NCBI RefSeq assembly: GCF_032854445.1
Contig: NW_027018460.1
Coordinates: 1-24,334 of the forward strand
From: Liolophura sinensis
Lineage: Eukaryota > Mollusca > Polyplacophora > Chitonida > Chitonidae
Direction of reading: 5' to 3'
DNA length: 24,334 bases
This document shows, piece by piece, positions 12,540 to 22,990 of this stretch. How positions within the stretch are numbered: the first letter of the stretch is position 1; each line of letters starts with the position of its first letter. Made by a program: the position numbers and the translations under genes. The notes under the pieces are model-generated. The model did not search any database. It saw nothing but the letters and a program-made list of their open reading frames with translations, and was not told where the DNA came from.

Positions 12540-13089
12540 TCAAATCTTTGGGCCAAGCCCATTTAACTCACCCAGCAAATGTCTTACTTCTAAGTCGAAG
12601 ACAAACTCAATGTCTTTATCTTCATGTAGAAAATCCACACCATTTGTATATAAAGAAAACACAAGGTACTTGATACAGTCCGCTGTAAAAAGTACAATTG
12701 AACACTGACCCACATCAATAAGGTGCCAAAAGATGCGCAATTGGGCCAGGCATCTCCAGCTGTTGAAAAATTGCAAATTTCCTTGGTTTCCATGGAGTAA
12801 GAGCAGTTGCTGGGCACGTGATCTTGACATCAATGATTATTCATTTGTGGCTACAGCCAAAAGTATTGGTCGGAGAGCAACGCGGTTTGCACCATTCGAT
12901 TTCTCGTGAAAAAATACGTCGGATTAGCCTCTTACCAGCAGCATTGGAACAGTTTTTCCACTTTTGGATTTTTGCCTGGTCTTTTTGCTAATTGAAATCG
13001 GCTACATTAACTATGTACAATCGCGACTGGTCATTACTATATTCAACTTTTCATTATAAGTTATGTGCCCTTCGGTAGCCCAGACGACG
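12540..13089 (+). repeat. Satellite monomer, unit 23
   Basis: 550 bp. Haplotype 95T+116G, 266A, 369G, 442C (as in unit 10). A private A-to-T change (TCTTCATGTAGA) breaks the 12-bp palindrome present in most other units. Confidence 0.98.
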
Positions 13090-13639
13090 TCAAATCTTTG
13101 GGCCAAGCCCATTTAACTCACCCAGCAAATGTCTTACTTCTAAGTCGAAGACAAACTCAATGTCTTTATCTACATGTAGAAAAACCACACCATTTGTATA
13201 TAAAAAAAACACAAGGTACTTGATACAGTCCGCTGCGAAAAGTACAATTGAACACTGACCCACATCAATAAGGTGCCAAAAGATGCGCAATTGGGCCAGG
13301 CATCTCCAGCTGTTGAAAAATTGCAAATTTCCTTGGTTTCCATGGAGTAAGAGCCGTTGCTGGGCACGTGATCTTGACATCAATGATTATTCATTTGTGG
13401 CTACAGCCAAAAGTATTGGTCGGAGAGCAACGCGGTTTGCACCATTCGATTTCTCGTCAAAAAATACGTCGGATTAGCCTCTTACCAGCAGCATAGGAAC
13501 AGTTTTTCCACTTTTGGATTTTTGCCTGGTCTTTTTGCTAATTGAAATCGGCTACATTAACTATGTACAATCGCGACTGGTCATTACTATATTCAACTTT
13601 TCATTATAAGTTATGTGCCCTTCGGTAGCCCAGACGACG
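13090..13639 (+). repeat. Satellite monomer, unit 24
   Basis: 550 bp. Haplotype 148G with a private C before it (CCGCTGCGAAAAG), 266C, 369C, 406A (GCATAGGAAC), 442C. 406A is shared only with unit 27, three monomers on. Confidence 0.98.
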
Positions 13640-14189
13640 TCAAATCTTTGGGCCAAGCCCATTTAACTCACCCAGCAAATGTCTTACTTCTAAGTCGAAG
13701 ACAAACTCAATGTCTTTATCTACATGTAGAAAAACCACACCATTTGTATATAAAAAAAACACAAGGTACTTGATACAGTCCGCTGTAAAAAGTACAATTG
13801 AACACTGACCCACATCAATAAGGTGCCAAAAGATGCGCAATTGGGCCAGGCATCTCCAGCTGTTGAAAAATTGCAAATTTCCTTGGTTTCCATGGAGTAA
13901 GAGCCGTTGCTGTGCACGTGATCTTGACATCAATGATTATTCATTTGTGGCTACAGCCAAAAGTATTGGTCGGAGAGCAACGCGGTTTGCACCATTCGAT
14001 TTCTCGTCAAAAAATACGTCGGATTAGCCTCTTACCAGCAGCATTGGAACAGGTTTTCCACTTTTGGATTTTTGCCTGGTCTTTTTGCTAATTGAAATCG
14101 GCTACATTAACTATGTACAATCGCGACTGGTCATTACTATATTCAACTTTTCATTATAAGTTATGTGCCCTTCGGTAGCCCAGACGACG
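13640..14189 (+). repeat. Satellite monomer, unit 25
   Basis: 550 bp. Haplotype 274T, 369C, 414G, 442C; copy of unit 18. Confidence 0.98.
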
Positions 14190-14740
14190 TCAAATCTTTG
14201 GGCCAAGCCCATTTAACTCACCCAGCAAATGTCTTACTTCTAAGTCGAAGACAAACTCAATGTCTTTATCTACATGTAGAAAAACCACACCATTTGTATA
14301 TAAAAAAAAACACAAGGTACTTGATACAGTCCGCTGTAAAAAGTACAATTGAACACTGACCCACATCAATAAGGTGCCAAAAGATGCGCAATTGGGCCAG
14401 GCATCTCCAGCTGTTGAAAAATTGCAAATTTCCTTGGTTTCCATGGAGTAAGAGCCGTTGCTGGGCACGTGATCTTGACATCAATGATTATTCATTTGTG
14501 GCTACAGCCAAAAGTATTGGTCGGAGAGCAACGCGGTTTGCACCATTCGATTTCTCGTGAAAAAATACGTCGGATTAGCCTCTTACCAGCAGCATTGGAA
14601 CAGTTTTTCCACTTTTGGATTTTTGCCTGGTGTTTTTGCGAATTGAAATCGGCTACATTAACTATGTACAATCGCGACTGGTCATTACTATATTCAACTT
14701 TTCATTATAAGTTATGTGCCCTTCGGTAGCCCAGACGACG
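14190..14740 (+). repeat. Satellite monomer, unit 26
   Basis: 551 bp, the extra base being one more A after the TATA-like motif. Haplotype 266C, 369G, 442G, with private GTTTTTGCGAATTG. Confidence 0.98.
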
Positions 14741-15290
14741 TCAAATCTTTGGGCCAAGCCCATTTAACTCACCCAGCAAATGTCTTACTTCTAAGTCGAA
14801 GACAAACTCAATGTCTTTATCTACATGTAGAAAAACCACACCATTTGTATATAAAATAAACACAAGGTACTTGATACAGTCCGCTGTGAAAAGTACAATT
14901 GAACACTGACCCACATCAATAAGGTGCCAAAAGATGCGCAATTGGGCCAGGCATCTCCAGCTGTTGAAAAATTGCAAATTTCCTTGGTTTCCATGGAGTA
15001 AGAGCCGTTGCTGGGCACGTGATCTTGACATCAATGATTATTCATTTGTGGCTACAGCCAAAAGTATTGGTCGGAGAGCAACGCGGTTTGCACCATTCGA
15101 TTTCTCGTCAAAAAATACGTCGGATTAGCCTCTTACCAGCAGCATAGGAACAGTTTTTCCACTTTTGGATTTTTGCCTGGTCTTTTTGCTAATTGAAATC
15201 GGCTACATTAACTATGTACAATCGCGACTGGTCATTACTATATTCAACTTTTCATTATAAGTTATGTGCCCTTCGGTAGCCCAGACGACG
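14741..15290 (+). repeat. Satellite monomer, unit 27
   Basis: 550 bp. Haplotype 117T, 148G, 369C, 406A, 442C; unit 20 type with the 406A mark of unit 24. Confidence 0.98.
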
Positions 15291-15840
15291 TCAAATCTTT
15301 GGGCCAAGCCCATTTAACTCACCCAGCAAATGTCTTACTTCTAAGTCGAAGACAAACTCAATGTCTTTATCTACATGTAGAAAAACCACACCATTTGTAT
15401 ATAAAAAAAACACAAGGTACTTGATACAGTCCGCTGTAAAAAGTACAATTGAACACTGATCCACATCAATAAGGTGCCAAAAGATGCGCAATTGGGCCAG
15501 GCATCTCCAGCTGTTGAAAAATTGCAAATTTCCTTGGTTTCCATGGAGTAAGAGCAGTTGCTGGGCACGTGATCTTGACATCAATGATTATTCATTTGTG
15601 GCTACAGCCAAAAGTATTGGTCGGAGAGCAACGCGGTTTGCACCATTCGATTTCTCGTGAAAAGATACGTCGGATTAGCCTCTTACCAGCAGCATTGGAA
15701 CAGTTTTTCCACTTTTGGATTTTTGCCTGGTATTTTTTCTAATTGAAATCGGCTACATTAACTATGTACAATCGCGACTGGTCATTACTATATTCAACTT
15801 TTCATTATAAGTTATGTGCCCTTCGGTAGCCCAGACGACG
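15291..15840 (+). repeat. Satellite monomer, unit 28
   Basis: 550 bp. Haplotype 95A, 116A, 148A, 170T (CTGATCCAC), 266A, 369G, 374G (GAAAAGATAC), 442A. From just after offset 116 it matches unit 35; before that it does not, so a duplication junction lies inside this unit. Confidence 0.98.
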
Positions 15841-16390
15841 TCAAATCTTTGGGCCAAGCCCATTTAACTCACCCAGCAAATGTCTTACTTCTAAGTCGAA
15901 GACAAACTCAATGTCTTTATCTACATGTAGAAAAACCACACCATTTGTATATAAAAAAAACACAAGGTACTTGATACAGTCCGCTGTGAAAAGTACAATT
16001 GAACACTGACCCACATCAATAAGGTGCCAAAAGATGCGCAATTGGGCCAGGCATCTCCAGCTGTTGAAAAATTGCAAATTTCCTTGGTTTCCATGGAGTA
16101 AGAGCCGTTGCTGGGCACGTGATCTTGACATCAATGATTATTCATTTGTGGCTACAGCCAAAAGTATTGGTCGGAGAGCAACGCGGTTTGCACCATTCGA
16201 TTTCTCGTGAAAAAATACGTCGGATTAGCCTCTTACCAGCAGCATTGGAACAGTTTTTCCACTTTTGGATTTTTGCCTGGTGTTTTTGCTAATTGAAATA
16301 GGCTACATTAACTATGTACAATCGCGACTGGTCATTACTATATTCAACTTTTCATTATAAGTTATGTGCCCTTCGGTAGCCCAGACGACG
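15841..16390 (+). repeat. Satellite monomer, unit 29
   Basis: 550 bp. Haplotype 148G, 266C, 369G, 442G, 460A (GAAATAGGC). No difference from unit 36 was seen. Confidence 0.98.
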
Positions 16391-16940
16391 TCAAATCTTT
16401 GGGCCAAGCCCATTTAACTCACCCAGCAAATGTCTTACTTCTAAGTCGAAGACAAACTCAATGTCTTTATCTACATGTAGAAAATCCACACCATTTGTAT
16501 ATAAAGAAAACACAAGGTACTTGATACAGTCCGCTGTAAAAAGTACAATTGAACACTGACCCACATCAATAAGGTGCCAAAAGATGCGCAATTGGGCCAG
16601 GCATCTCCAGCTGTTGAAAAATTGCAAATTTCCTTGGTTTCCATGGAGTAAGAGCAGTTGCTGGGCACGTGATCTTGACATCAATGATTATTCATTTGTG
16701 GCTACAGCCAAAAGTATTGGTCGGAGAGCAACGCGGTTTGCACCATTCGATTTCTCGTGAAAAAATACGTCGGATTAGCCTCTTACCAGCAGCATTGGAA
16801 CAGTTTTTCCACTTTTGGATTTTTGCCTGGTATTTTTTCTAATTGAAATCGGCTACATTAACTATGTACAATCGCGACTGGTCATTACTATATTCAACTT
16901 TTCATTATAAGTTATGTGCCCTTCGGTAGCCCAGACGACG
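16391..16940 (+). repeat. Satellite monomer, unit 30
   Basis: 550 bp. Haplotype 95T+116G, 148A, 266A, 369G, 442A. It differs from unit 37 at one base seen (the counterpart of 20729). Confidence 0.98.
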
Positions 16941-17490
16941 TCAAATCTTTGGGCCAAGCCCATTTAACTCACCCAGCAAATGTCTTACTTCTAAGTCGAA
17001 GACAAACTCAATGTCTTTATCTACATGTAGAAAAACCACACCATTTGTATATAAATAAAACACAAGGTACTTGATATAGTCCGCTGTAAAAAGTACAATT
17101 GAACACTGACCCACATCAATAAGGTGCCAAAAGATGCGCAATTGGGCCAGGCATCTCCAGCTGTTGAAAAATTGCAAATTTCCTTGGTTTCCATGGAGTA
17201 AGAGCCGTTGCTGGGCACGTGATCTTGACATCAATGATTATTCATTTGTGGCTACAGCCAAAAGTATTGGTCGGAGAGCAACGCGGTTTGCACCATTCGA
17301 TTTCTCGTCAAAAAATACGTCGAATTAGCCTCTTACCAGCAGCATTGGAACAGTTTTTCCACTTTTGGATTTTTGCCTGGTCTTTTTGCTAATTGAAATC
17401 GGCTACATTAACTATGTACAATCGCGACTGGTCATTACTATATTCAACTTTTCATTATAAGTTATGTGCCCTTCGGTAGCCCAGACGACG
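16941..17490 (+). repeat. Satellite monomer, unit 31
   Basis: 550 bp. Haplotype 116T (ATAAATAAAAC), 137T (GATATAGTCC), 369C, 383A (GTCGAATTAG), 442C. It is matched by unit 38 apart from a one-base deletion there. Confidence 0.98.
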
Positions 17491-17499
17491 TCAAATCTT

Positions 17500-17512
17500 T
17501 GGGCCAAGCCCA
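17500..17512. repeat. Short inverted repeat TGGGC-CAA-GCCCA, once per monomer (example)
   Basis: Two 5-bp arms around a 3-base loop at offsets 10-22. A stem this short would be marginal in DNA or RNA and has no T tract after it, so it is not called a terminator. Unit 17 has a 5-bp deletion just to its right. Confidence 0.5.
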
Positions 17513-17569
17513 TTTAACTCACCCAGCAAATGTCTTACTTCTAAGTCGAAGACAAACTCAATGTCTTTA

Positions 17570-17581
17570 TCTACATGTAGA
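17570..17581. repeat. 12-bp perfect palindrome, once per monomer (example)
   Basis: TCTACATGTAGA is its own reverse complement, at offsets 80-91, and is kept in nearly all units (broken in unit 23). It lies 16 bp upstream of the TATA-like motif. It could bind a dimeric protein, or be incidental to the monomer. Confidence 0.6.
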
Positions 17582-17597
17582 AAAACCACACCATTTG

Positions 17598-17605
17598 TAT
17601 ATAAA
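17598..17605 (+). promoter_or_regulatory. TATA-like motif present once per monomer (example)
   Basis: TATATAAA followed by an A run and CACAAGG, at offsets 108-115. It is present in nearly every unit; unit 34 has TATCTAAA and unit 4 has TATATTAAA. It would suit RNA polymerase II initiation, but AT-rich satellites contain such strings by chance and no downstream gene exists. The promoter reading is weak. Confidence 0.15.
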
Positions 17606-18040
17606 AAAAACACAAGGTACTTGATACAGTCCGCTGTGAAAAGTACAATTGAACACTGACCCACATCAATAAGGTGCCAAAAGATGCGCAATTGGGCCAG
17701 GCATCTCCAGCTGTTGAAAAATTGCAAATTTCCTTGGTTTCCATGGAGTAAGAGCCGTTGCTGGGCACGTGATCTTGACATCAATGATTATTCATTTGTG
17801 GCTACAGCCAAAAGTATTGGTCGGAGAGCAACGCGGTTTGCACCATTCGATTTCTCGTCAAAAAATACGTCGGATTAGCCTCTTACCAGCAGCATTGGAA
17901 CAGTTTTTCCACTTTTGGATTTTTGCCTGGTGTTTTTGCTAATTGAAATCGGCTACATTAACTATGTACAATCGCGACTGGTCATTACTATATTCAACTT
18001 TTCATTATAAGTTATGTGCCCTTCGGTAGCCCAGACGACG

Positions 18041-18590
18041 TCAAATCTTTGGGCCAAGCCCATTTAACTCACCCAGCAAATGTCTTACTTCTAAGTCGAA
18101 GACAAACTCAATGTCTTTATCTACATGTAGAAAAACCACACCATTTGTATATAAAAAAAACACAAGGTACTTGATACAGTCCGCTGTGAAAAGTACAATT
18201 GAACACTGACCCACATCAATAAGGTGCCAAAAGATGCGCAATTGGGCCAGGCATCTCCAGCTGTTGCAAAATTGCAAATTTCCTTGGTTTCCATGGAGTA
18301 AGAGCCGTTGCTGGGCACGTGATCTTGACATCAATGATTATTCATTTGTGGCTACAGCCAAAAGTATTGGTCGGAGAGCAACGCGGTTTGCACCATTCGA
18401 TTTCTCGTCAAAAAATACGTCGGATTAGCCTCTTACCAGCAGCATTGGAACAGGTTTTCCACTTTTGGATTTTTGAGTGGTCTTTTTGCTAATTGAAATC
18501 GGCTACATTAACTATGTACAATCGCGACTGGTCATTACTATATTCAACTTTTCATTATAAGTTATGTGCCCTTCGGTAGCCCAGACGACG
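18041..18590 (+). repeat. Satellite monomer, unit 33
   Basis: 550 bp. Haplotype 148G, 227C (GTTGCAAAATTG), 369C, 414G, 436-437AG (TTTTGAGTGG), 442C. All of these recur in unit 39, only six monomers on. Confidence 0.98.
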
Positions 18591-19140
18591 TCAAATCTTT
18601 GGGCCAAGCCCATTTAACTCACCCAGCAAATGTCTTACTTCTAAGTCGAAGACAAACTCAATGTCTTTATCTACATGTAGAAAAACCACACCATTTGTAT
18701 CTAAAAAAAACACAAGGTACTTGATACAGTCCGCTGTAAAAAGTACAATTGAACACTGACCCACATCAATAAGGTGCCAAAAGATGCGCAATTGGGCCAG
18801 GCATCTCCAGCTGTTGAAAAATTGCAAATTTCCGTGGTTTCCATGGAGTAAGAGCCGTTGCTGGGCATGTGATCTTGACATCAATGATTATTCATTTGTG
18901 GCTACAGCCAAAAGTATTGGTCGGAGAGCAACGCGGTTTGCACCATTCGATTTCTCGTGAAAAAATACGTCGGATTAGCCTCTTACCAGCAGCATTGGAA
19001 CAGTTTTTCCACTTTTGGATTTTTGCCTGGTATTTTTTCTAATTGAAATCGGCTACATTAACTATGTACAATCGCGACTGGTCATTAATATATTCAACTT
19101 TTCATTATAAGTTATGTGCCCTTCGGTAGCCCAGACGACG
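18591..19140 (+). repeat. Satellite monomer, unit 34
   Basis: 550 bp. Haplotype 148A, 244G, 266C, 369G, 442A. Private changes: GTATCTAAAA (TATA-like motif broken), GGGCATGTG (CACGTG broken) and CATTAATATA. Confidence 0.98.
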
Positions 19141-19690
19141 TCAAATCTTTGGGCCAAGCCCATTTAACTCACCCAGCAAATGTCTTACTTCTAAGTCGAA
19201 GACAAACTCAATGTCTTTATCTACATGTAGAAAATCCACACCATTTGTATATAAAGAAAACACAAGGTACTTGATACAGTCCGCTGTAAAAAGTACAATT
19301 GAACACTGATCCACATCAATAAGGTGCCAAAAGATGCGCAATTGGGCCAGGCATCTCCAGCTGTTGAAAAATTGCAAATTTCCTTGGTTTCCATGGAGTA
19401 AGAGCAGTTGCTGGGCACGTGATCTTGACATCAATGATTATTCATTTGTGGCTACAGCCAAAAGTATTGGTCGGAGAGCAACGCGGTTTGCACCATTCGA
19501 TTTCTCGTGAAAAGATACGTCGGATTAGCCTCTTACCAGCAGCATTGGAACAGTTTTTCCACTTTTGGATTTTTGCCTGGTATTTTTTCTAATTGAAATC
19601 GGCTACATTAACTATGTACAATCGCGACTGGTCATTACTATATTCAACTTTTCATTATAAGTTATGTGCCCTTCGGTAGCCCAGACGACG
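19141..19690 (+). repeat. Satellite monomer, unit 35
   Basis: 550 bp. Haplotype 95T+116G, 148A, 170T, 266A, 369G, 374G, 442A. The first fifth resembles units 30/37 and the rest copies unit 28, so it is a mosaic. Confidence 0.98.
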
Positions 19691-20240
19691 TCAAATCTTT
19701 GGGCCAAGCCCATTTAACTCACCCAGCAAATGTCTTACTTCTAAGTCGAAGACAAACTCAATGTCTTTATCTACATGTAGAAAAACCACACCATTTGTAT
19801 ATAAAAAAAACACAAGGTACTTGATACAGTCCGCTGTGAAAAGTACAATTGAACACTGACCCACATCAATAAGGTGCCAAAAGATGCGCAATTGGGCCAG
19901 GCATCTCCAGCTGTTGAAAAATTGCAAATTTCCTTGGTTTCCATGGAGTAAGAGCCGTTGCTGGGCACGTGATCTTGACATCAATGATTATTCATTTGTG
20001 GCTACAGCCAAAAGTATTGGTCGGAGAGCAACGCGGTTTGCACCATTCGATTTCTCGTGAAAAAATACGTCGGATTAGCCTCTTACCAGCAGCATTGGAA
20101 CAGTTTTTCCACTTTTGGATTTTTGCCTGGTGTTTTTGCTAATTGAAATAGGCTACATTAACTATGTACAATCGCGACTGGTCATTACTATATTCAACTT
20201 TTCATTATAAGTTATGTGCCCTTCGGTAGCCCAGACGACG
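19691..20240 (+). repeat. Satellite monomer, unit 36
   Basis: 550 bp. Haplotype 148G, 369G, 442G, 460A; copy of unit 29. Confidence 0.98.
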
Positions 20241-20790
20241 TCAAATCTTTGGGCCAAGCCCATTTAACTCACCCAGCAAATGTCTTACTTCTAAGTCGAA
20301 GACAAACTCAATGTCTTTATCTACATGTAGAAAATCCACACCATTTGTATATAAAGAAAACACAAGGTACTTGATACAGTCCGCTGTAAAAAGTACAATT
20401 GAACACTGACCCACATCAATAAGGTGCCAAAAGATGCGCAATTGGGCCAGGCATCTCCAGCTGTTGAAAAATTGCAAATTTCCTTGGTTTCCATGGAGTA
20501 AGAGCAGTTGCTGGGCACGTGATCTTGACATCAATGATTATTCATTTGTGGCTACAGCCAAAAGTATTGGTCGGAGAGCAACGCGGTTTGCACCATTCGA
20601 TTTCTCGTGAAAAAATACGTCGGATTAGCCTCTTACCAGCAGCATTGGAACAGTTTTTCCACTTTTGGATTTTTGCCTGGTATTTTTTCTAATTGAAATC
20701 GGCTACATTAACTATGTACAATCGCGACGGGTCATTACTATATTCAACTTTTCATTATAAGTTATGTGCCCTTCGGTAGCCCAGACGACG
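20241..20790 (+). repeat. Satellite monomer, unit 37
   Basis: 550 bp. Haplotype 95T+116G, 266A, 369G, 442A; copy of unit 30 with T to G at 20729 (GCGACGGGTC). Confidence 0.98.
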
Positions 20791-21339
20791 TCAAATCTTT
20801 GGGCCAAGCCCATTTAACTCACCCAGCAAATGTCTTACTTCTAAGTCGAAGACAAACTCAATGTCTTTATCTACATGTAGAAAAACCACACCATTTGTAT
20901 ATAAATAAAACACAAGGTACTTGATATAGTCCGCTGTAAAAAGTACAATTGAACACTGACCCACATCAATAAGGTGCCAAAAGATGCGCAATTGGGCCAG
21001 GCATCTCCAGCTGTTGAAAATTGCAAATTTCCTTGGTTTCCATGGAGTAAGAGCCGTTGCTGGGCACGTGATCTTGACATCAATGATTATTCATTTGTGG
21101 CTACAGCCAAAAGTATTGGTCGGAGAGCAACGCGGTTTGCACCATTCGATTTCTCGTCAAAAAATACGTCGAATTAGCCTCTTACCAGCAGCATTGGAAC
21201 AGTTTTTCCACTTTTGGATTTTTGCCTGGTCTTTTTGCTAATTGAAATCGGCTACATTAACTATGTACAATCGCGACTGGTCATTACTATATTCAACTTT
21301 TCATTATAAGTTATGTGCCCTTCGGTAGCCCAGACGACG
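20791..21339 (+). repeat. Satellite monomer, unit 38
   Basis: 549 bp. Haplotype 116T, 137T, 369C, 383A, 442C; copy of unit 31 lacking one A near 21020. Confidence 0.98.
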
Positions 21340-21889
21340 TCAAATCTTTGGGCCAAGCCCATTTAACTCACCCAGCAAATGTCTTACTTCTAAGTCGAAG
21401 ACAAACTCAATGTCTTTATCTACATGTAGAAAAACCACACCATTTGTATATAAAAAAAACACAAGGTACTTGATACAGTCCGCTGTGAAAAGTACAATTG
21501 AACACTGACCCACATCAATAAGGTGCCAAAAGATGCGCAATTGGGCCAGGCATCTCCAGCTGTTGCAAAATTGCAAATTTCCTTGGTTTCCATGGAGTAA
21601 GAGCCGTTGCTGGGCACGTGATCTTGACATCAATGATTATTCATTTGTGGCTACAGCCAAAAGTATTGGTCGGAGAGCAACGCGGTTTGCACCATTCGAT
21701 TTCTCGTCAAAAAATACGTCGGATTAGCCTCTTACCAGCAGCATTGGAACAGGTTTTCCACTTTTGGATTTTTGAGTGGTCTTTTTGCTAATTGAAATCG
21801 GCTACATTAACTATGTACAATCGCGACTGGTCATTACTATATTCAACTTTTCATTATAAGTTATGTGCCCTTCGGTAGCCCAGACGACG
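21340..21889 (+). repeat. Satellite monomer, unit 39
   Basis: 550 bp. Haplotype 148G, 227C, 369C, 414G, 436-437AG, 442C; copy of unit 33. Its position next to the unit-31 copy marks the one-monomer deletion. Confidence 0.98.
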
Positions 21890-22440
21890 TCAAATCTTTG
21901 GGCCAAGCCCATTTAACTCACCCAGCAAATGTCTTACTTCTAAGTCGAAGACAAACTCAATGTCTTTATCTACATGTAGAAAAACCACACCATTTGTATA
22001 TAAAAAAAAACACAAGGTACTTGATACAGTCCGCTGTAAAAAGTACAATTGAACACTGACCCACATCAATAAGGTGCCAAAAGATGCGCAATTGGGCCAG
22101 GCATCTCCAGCTGTTGAAAAATTGCAAATTTCCGTGGTTTCCATGGAGTAAGAGCCGTTGCTGGGCACGTGATCTTGACATCAATGATTATTCATTTGTG
22201 GCTACAGCCAAAAGTATTGGTCGGAGAGCAACGCGGTTTGCACCATTCGATTTCTCGTCAAAAAATACGTCGGATTAGCCTCTTACCAGCAGCATTTGAA
22301 CAGTTTTTCCACTTATGGATTTTTGCCTGGTATTTTTTCTAATTGAAATCGGCTACATTAACTATGTACAATCGCGACTGGTCATTACTATATTCAACTT
22401 TTCATTATAAGTTATGTGCCCTTCGGTAGCCCAGACGACG
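21890..22440 (+). repeat. Satellite monomer, unit 40
   Basis: 551 bp (one extra A after the TATA-like motif). Haplotype 148A, 244G, 266C, 369C, 442A. It resembles unit 34 as far as 244G but not beyond. Private GCATTTGAAC and ACTTATGG. Confidence 0.98.
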
Positions 22441-22990
22441 TCAAATCTTTGGGCCAAGCCCATTTAACTCACCCAGCAAATGTCTTACTTCTAAGTCGAA
22501 GACAAACTCAATGTCTTTATCTACATGTAGAAAAACCACACCATTTGTATATAAAAAAAACACAAGGTACTTGATACAGTCCGCTGTAAAAAGTACAATT
22601 GAACACTGACCCACATCAATAAGGTGCCAAAAGATGCGCAATTGGGCCAGGCATCTCCAGCTGTTGAAAAATTGCAAATTTCCTTGGTTTCCATGGAGTA
22701 AGAGCAGTTGCTGGGCACGTGATCTTGACATCAATGATTATTCATTTGTGGCTACAGCCAAAAGTATTGGTCGGAGAGCAACGCGGTTTGCACCATTCGA
22801 TTTCTCGTGAAAAAATACGTCGGATTAGCCTCTTACCAGCAGCATTGGAACAGTTTTTCCACTTTTGGATTTTTGCCTGGTCTTTTTGCTAATTGAAATC
22901 GGCTACATTAACTATGTACAATCGCGACTGGTCATTACTATATTCAACTTTTCATTATAAGTTATGTGCCCTTCGGTAGCCCAGACGATG
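22441..22990 (+). repeat. Satellite monomer, unit 41
   Basis: 550 bp. Haplotype 95A, 116A, 148A, 266A, 369G, 442C. The GACGTC at its right boundary is changed (GACGATGTC, about 22985-22992). Confidence 0.98.

Larger units (their letters stand above)
15407..17490 (+). repeat. Higher-order block, copy A (units 28-31)
   Basis: Four consecutive monomers carry the ordered marks 170T/374G, then 460A, then 95T+116G, then 116T/137T/383A. The same series recurs exactly 3850 bp downstream with two differences seen by eye. The left limit is set by offsets 95 and 116 of unit 28, which still disagree with unit 35. Confidence 0.9.
17491..18040 (+). repeat. Satellite monomer, unit 32 (reference monomer)
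   Basis: 550 bp with 225 G+C. Haplotype 148G, 266C, 369C, 442G. It has no counterpart in the second block copy, where unit 38 is followed directly by the equivalent of unit 33. Landmarks: TGGGC-CAA-GCCCA stem (17500-17512), 12-bp palindrome (17570-17581), TATATAAA (17598-17605), CAGCTG (17708-17713), TCCATGGA (17740-17747), CACGTG (17766-17771) and GACGTC (18037-18042, crossing into the next unit). Confidence 0.98.
19257..21339 (+). repeat. Higher-order block, copy B (units 35-38)
   Basis: Copy of the block in units 28-31, shifted by seven monomers. Differences seen are T to G at 20729 and loss of one A near 21020. It runs directly into a unit-33-type monomer (21340), skipping the equivalent of unit 32. 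Confidence 0.9.

Noticed and set aside
17508-17535. Spliced-leader-like string (CATTTAACTCACCCAGCAAATG)
   Set aside because: Only loosely like nematode SL1, with an extra base, no GT splice donor after it and no Sm site in place.
17708-17771. CAGCTG and CACGTG E-box sites as regulatory elements
   Set aside because: Six-base palindromes are common by chance. CACGTG is lost in several units (7, 8, 13, 34, 43) with no sign of constraint.
17800-17856. tRNA-type A box and B box (TGGCTACAG and ATTCGATTTC) suggesting a SINE origin
   Set aside because: Both match the consensus only partly, no cloverleaf can be drawn between them, and the B-box end has mismatches at conserved positions.
17491-18040. 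Hammerhead ribozyme, known from some satellites of similar size
   Set aside because: I could not find the conserved CTGANGA core on either strand of the monomer.
17491-18040. CENP-B box
   Set aside because: No TTCGNNNNANNCGGG match on either strand. This does not exclude a centromeric role.
18011-18045. U6-snRNA-like 5' hairpin (GTGCCCTTCGGTAGC)
   Set aside because: The essential ACAGAGA box and the rest of U6 are absent.
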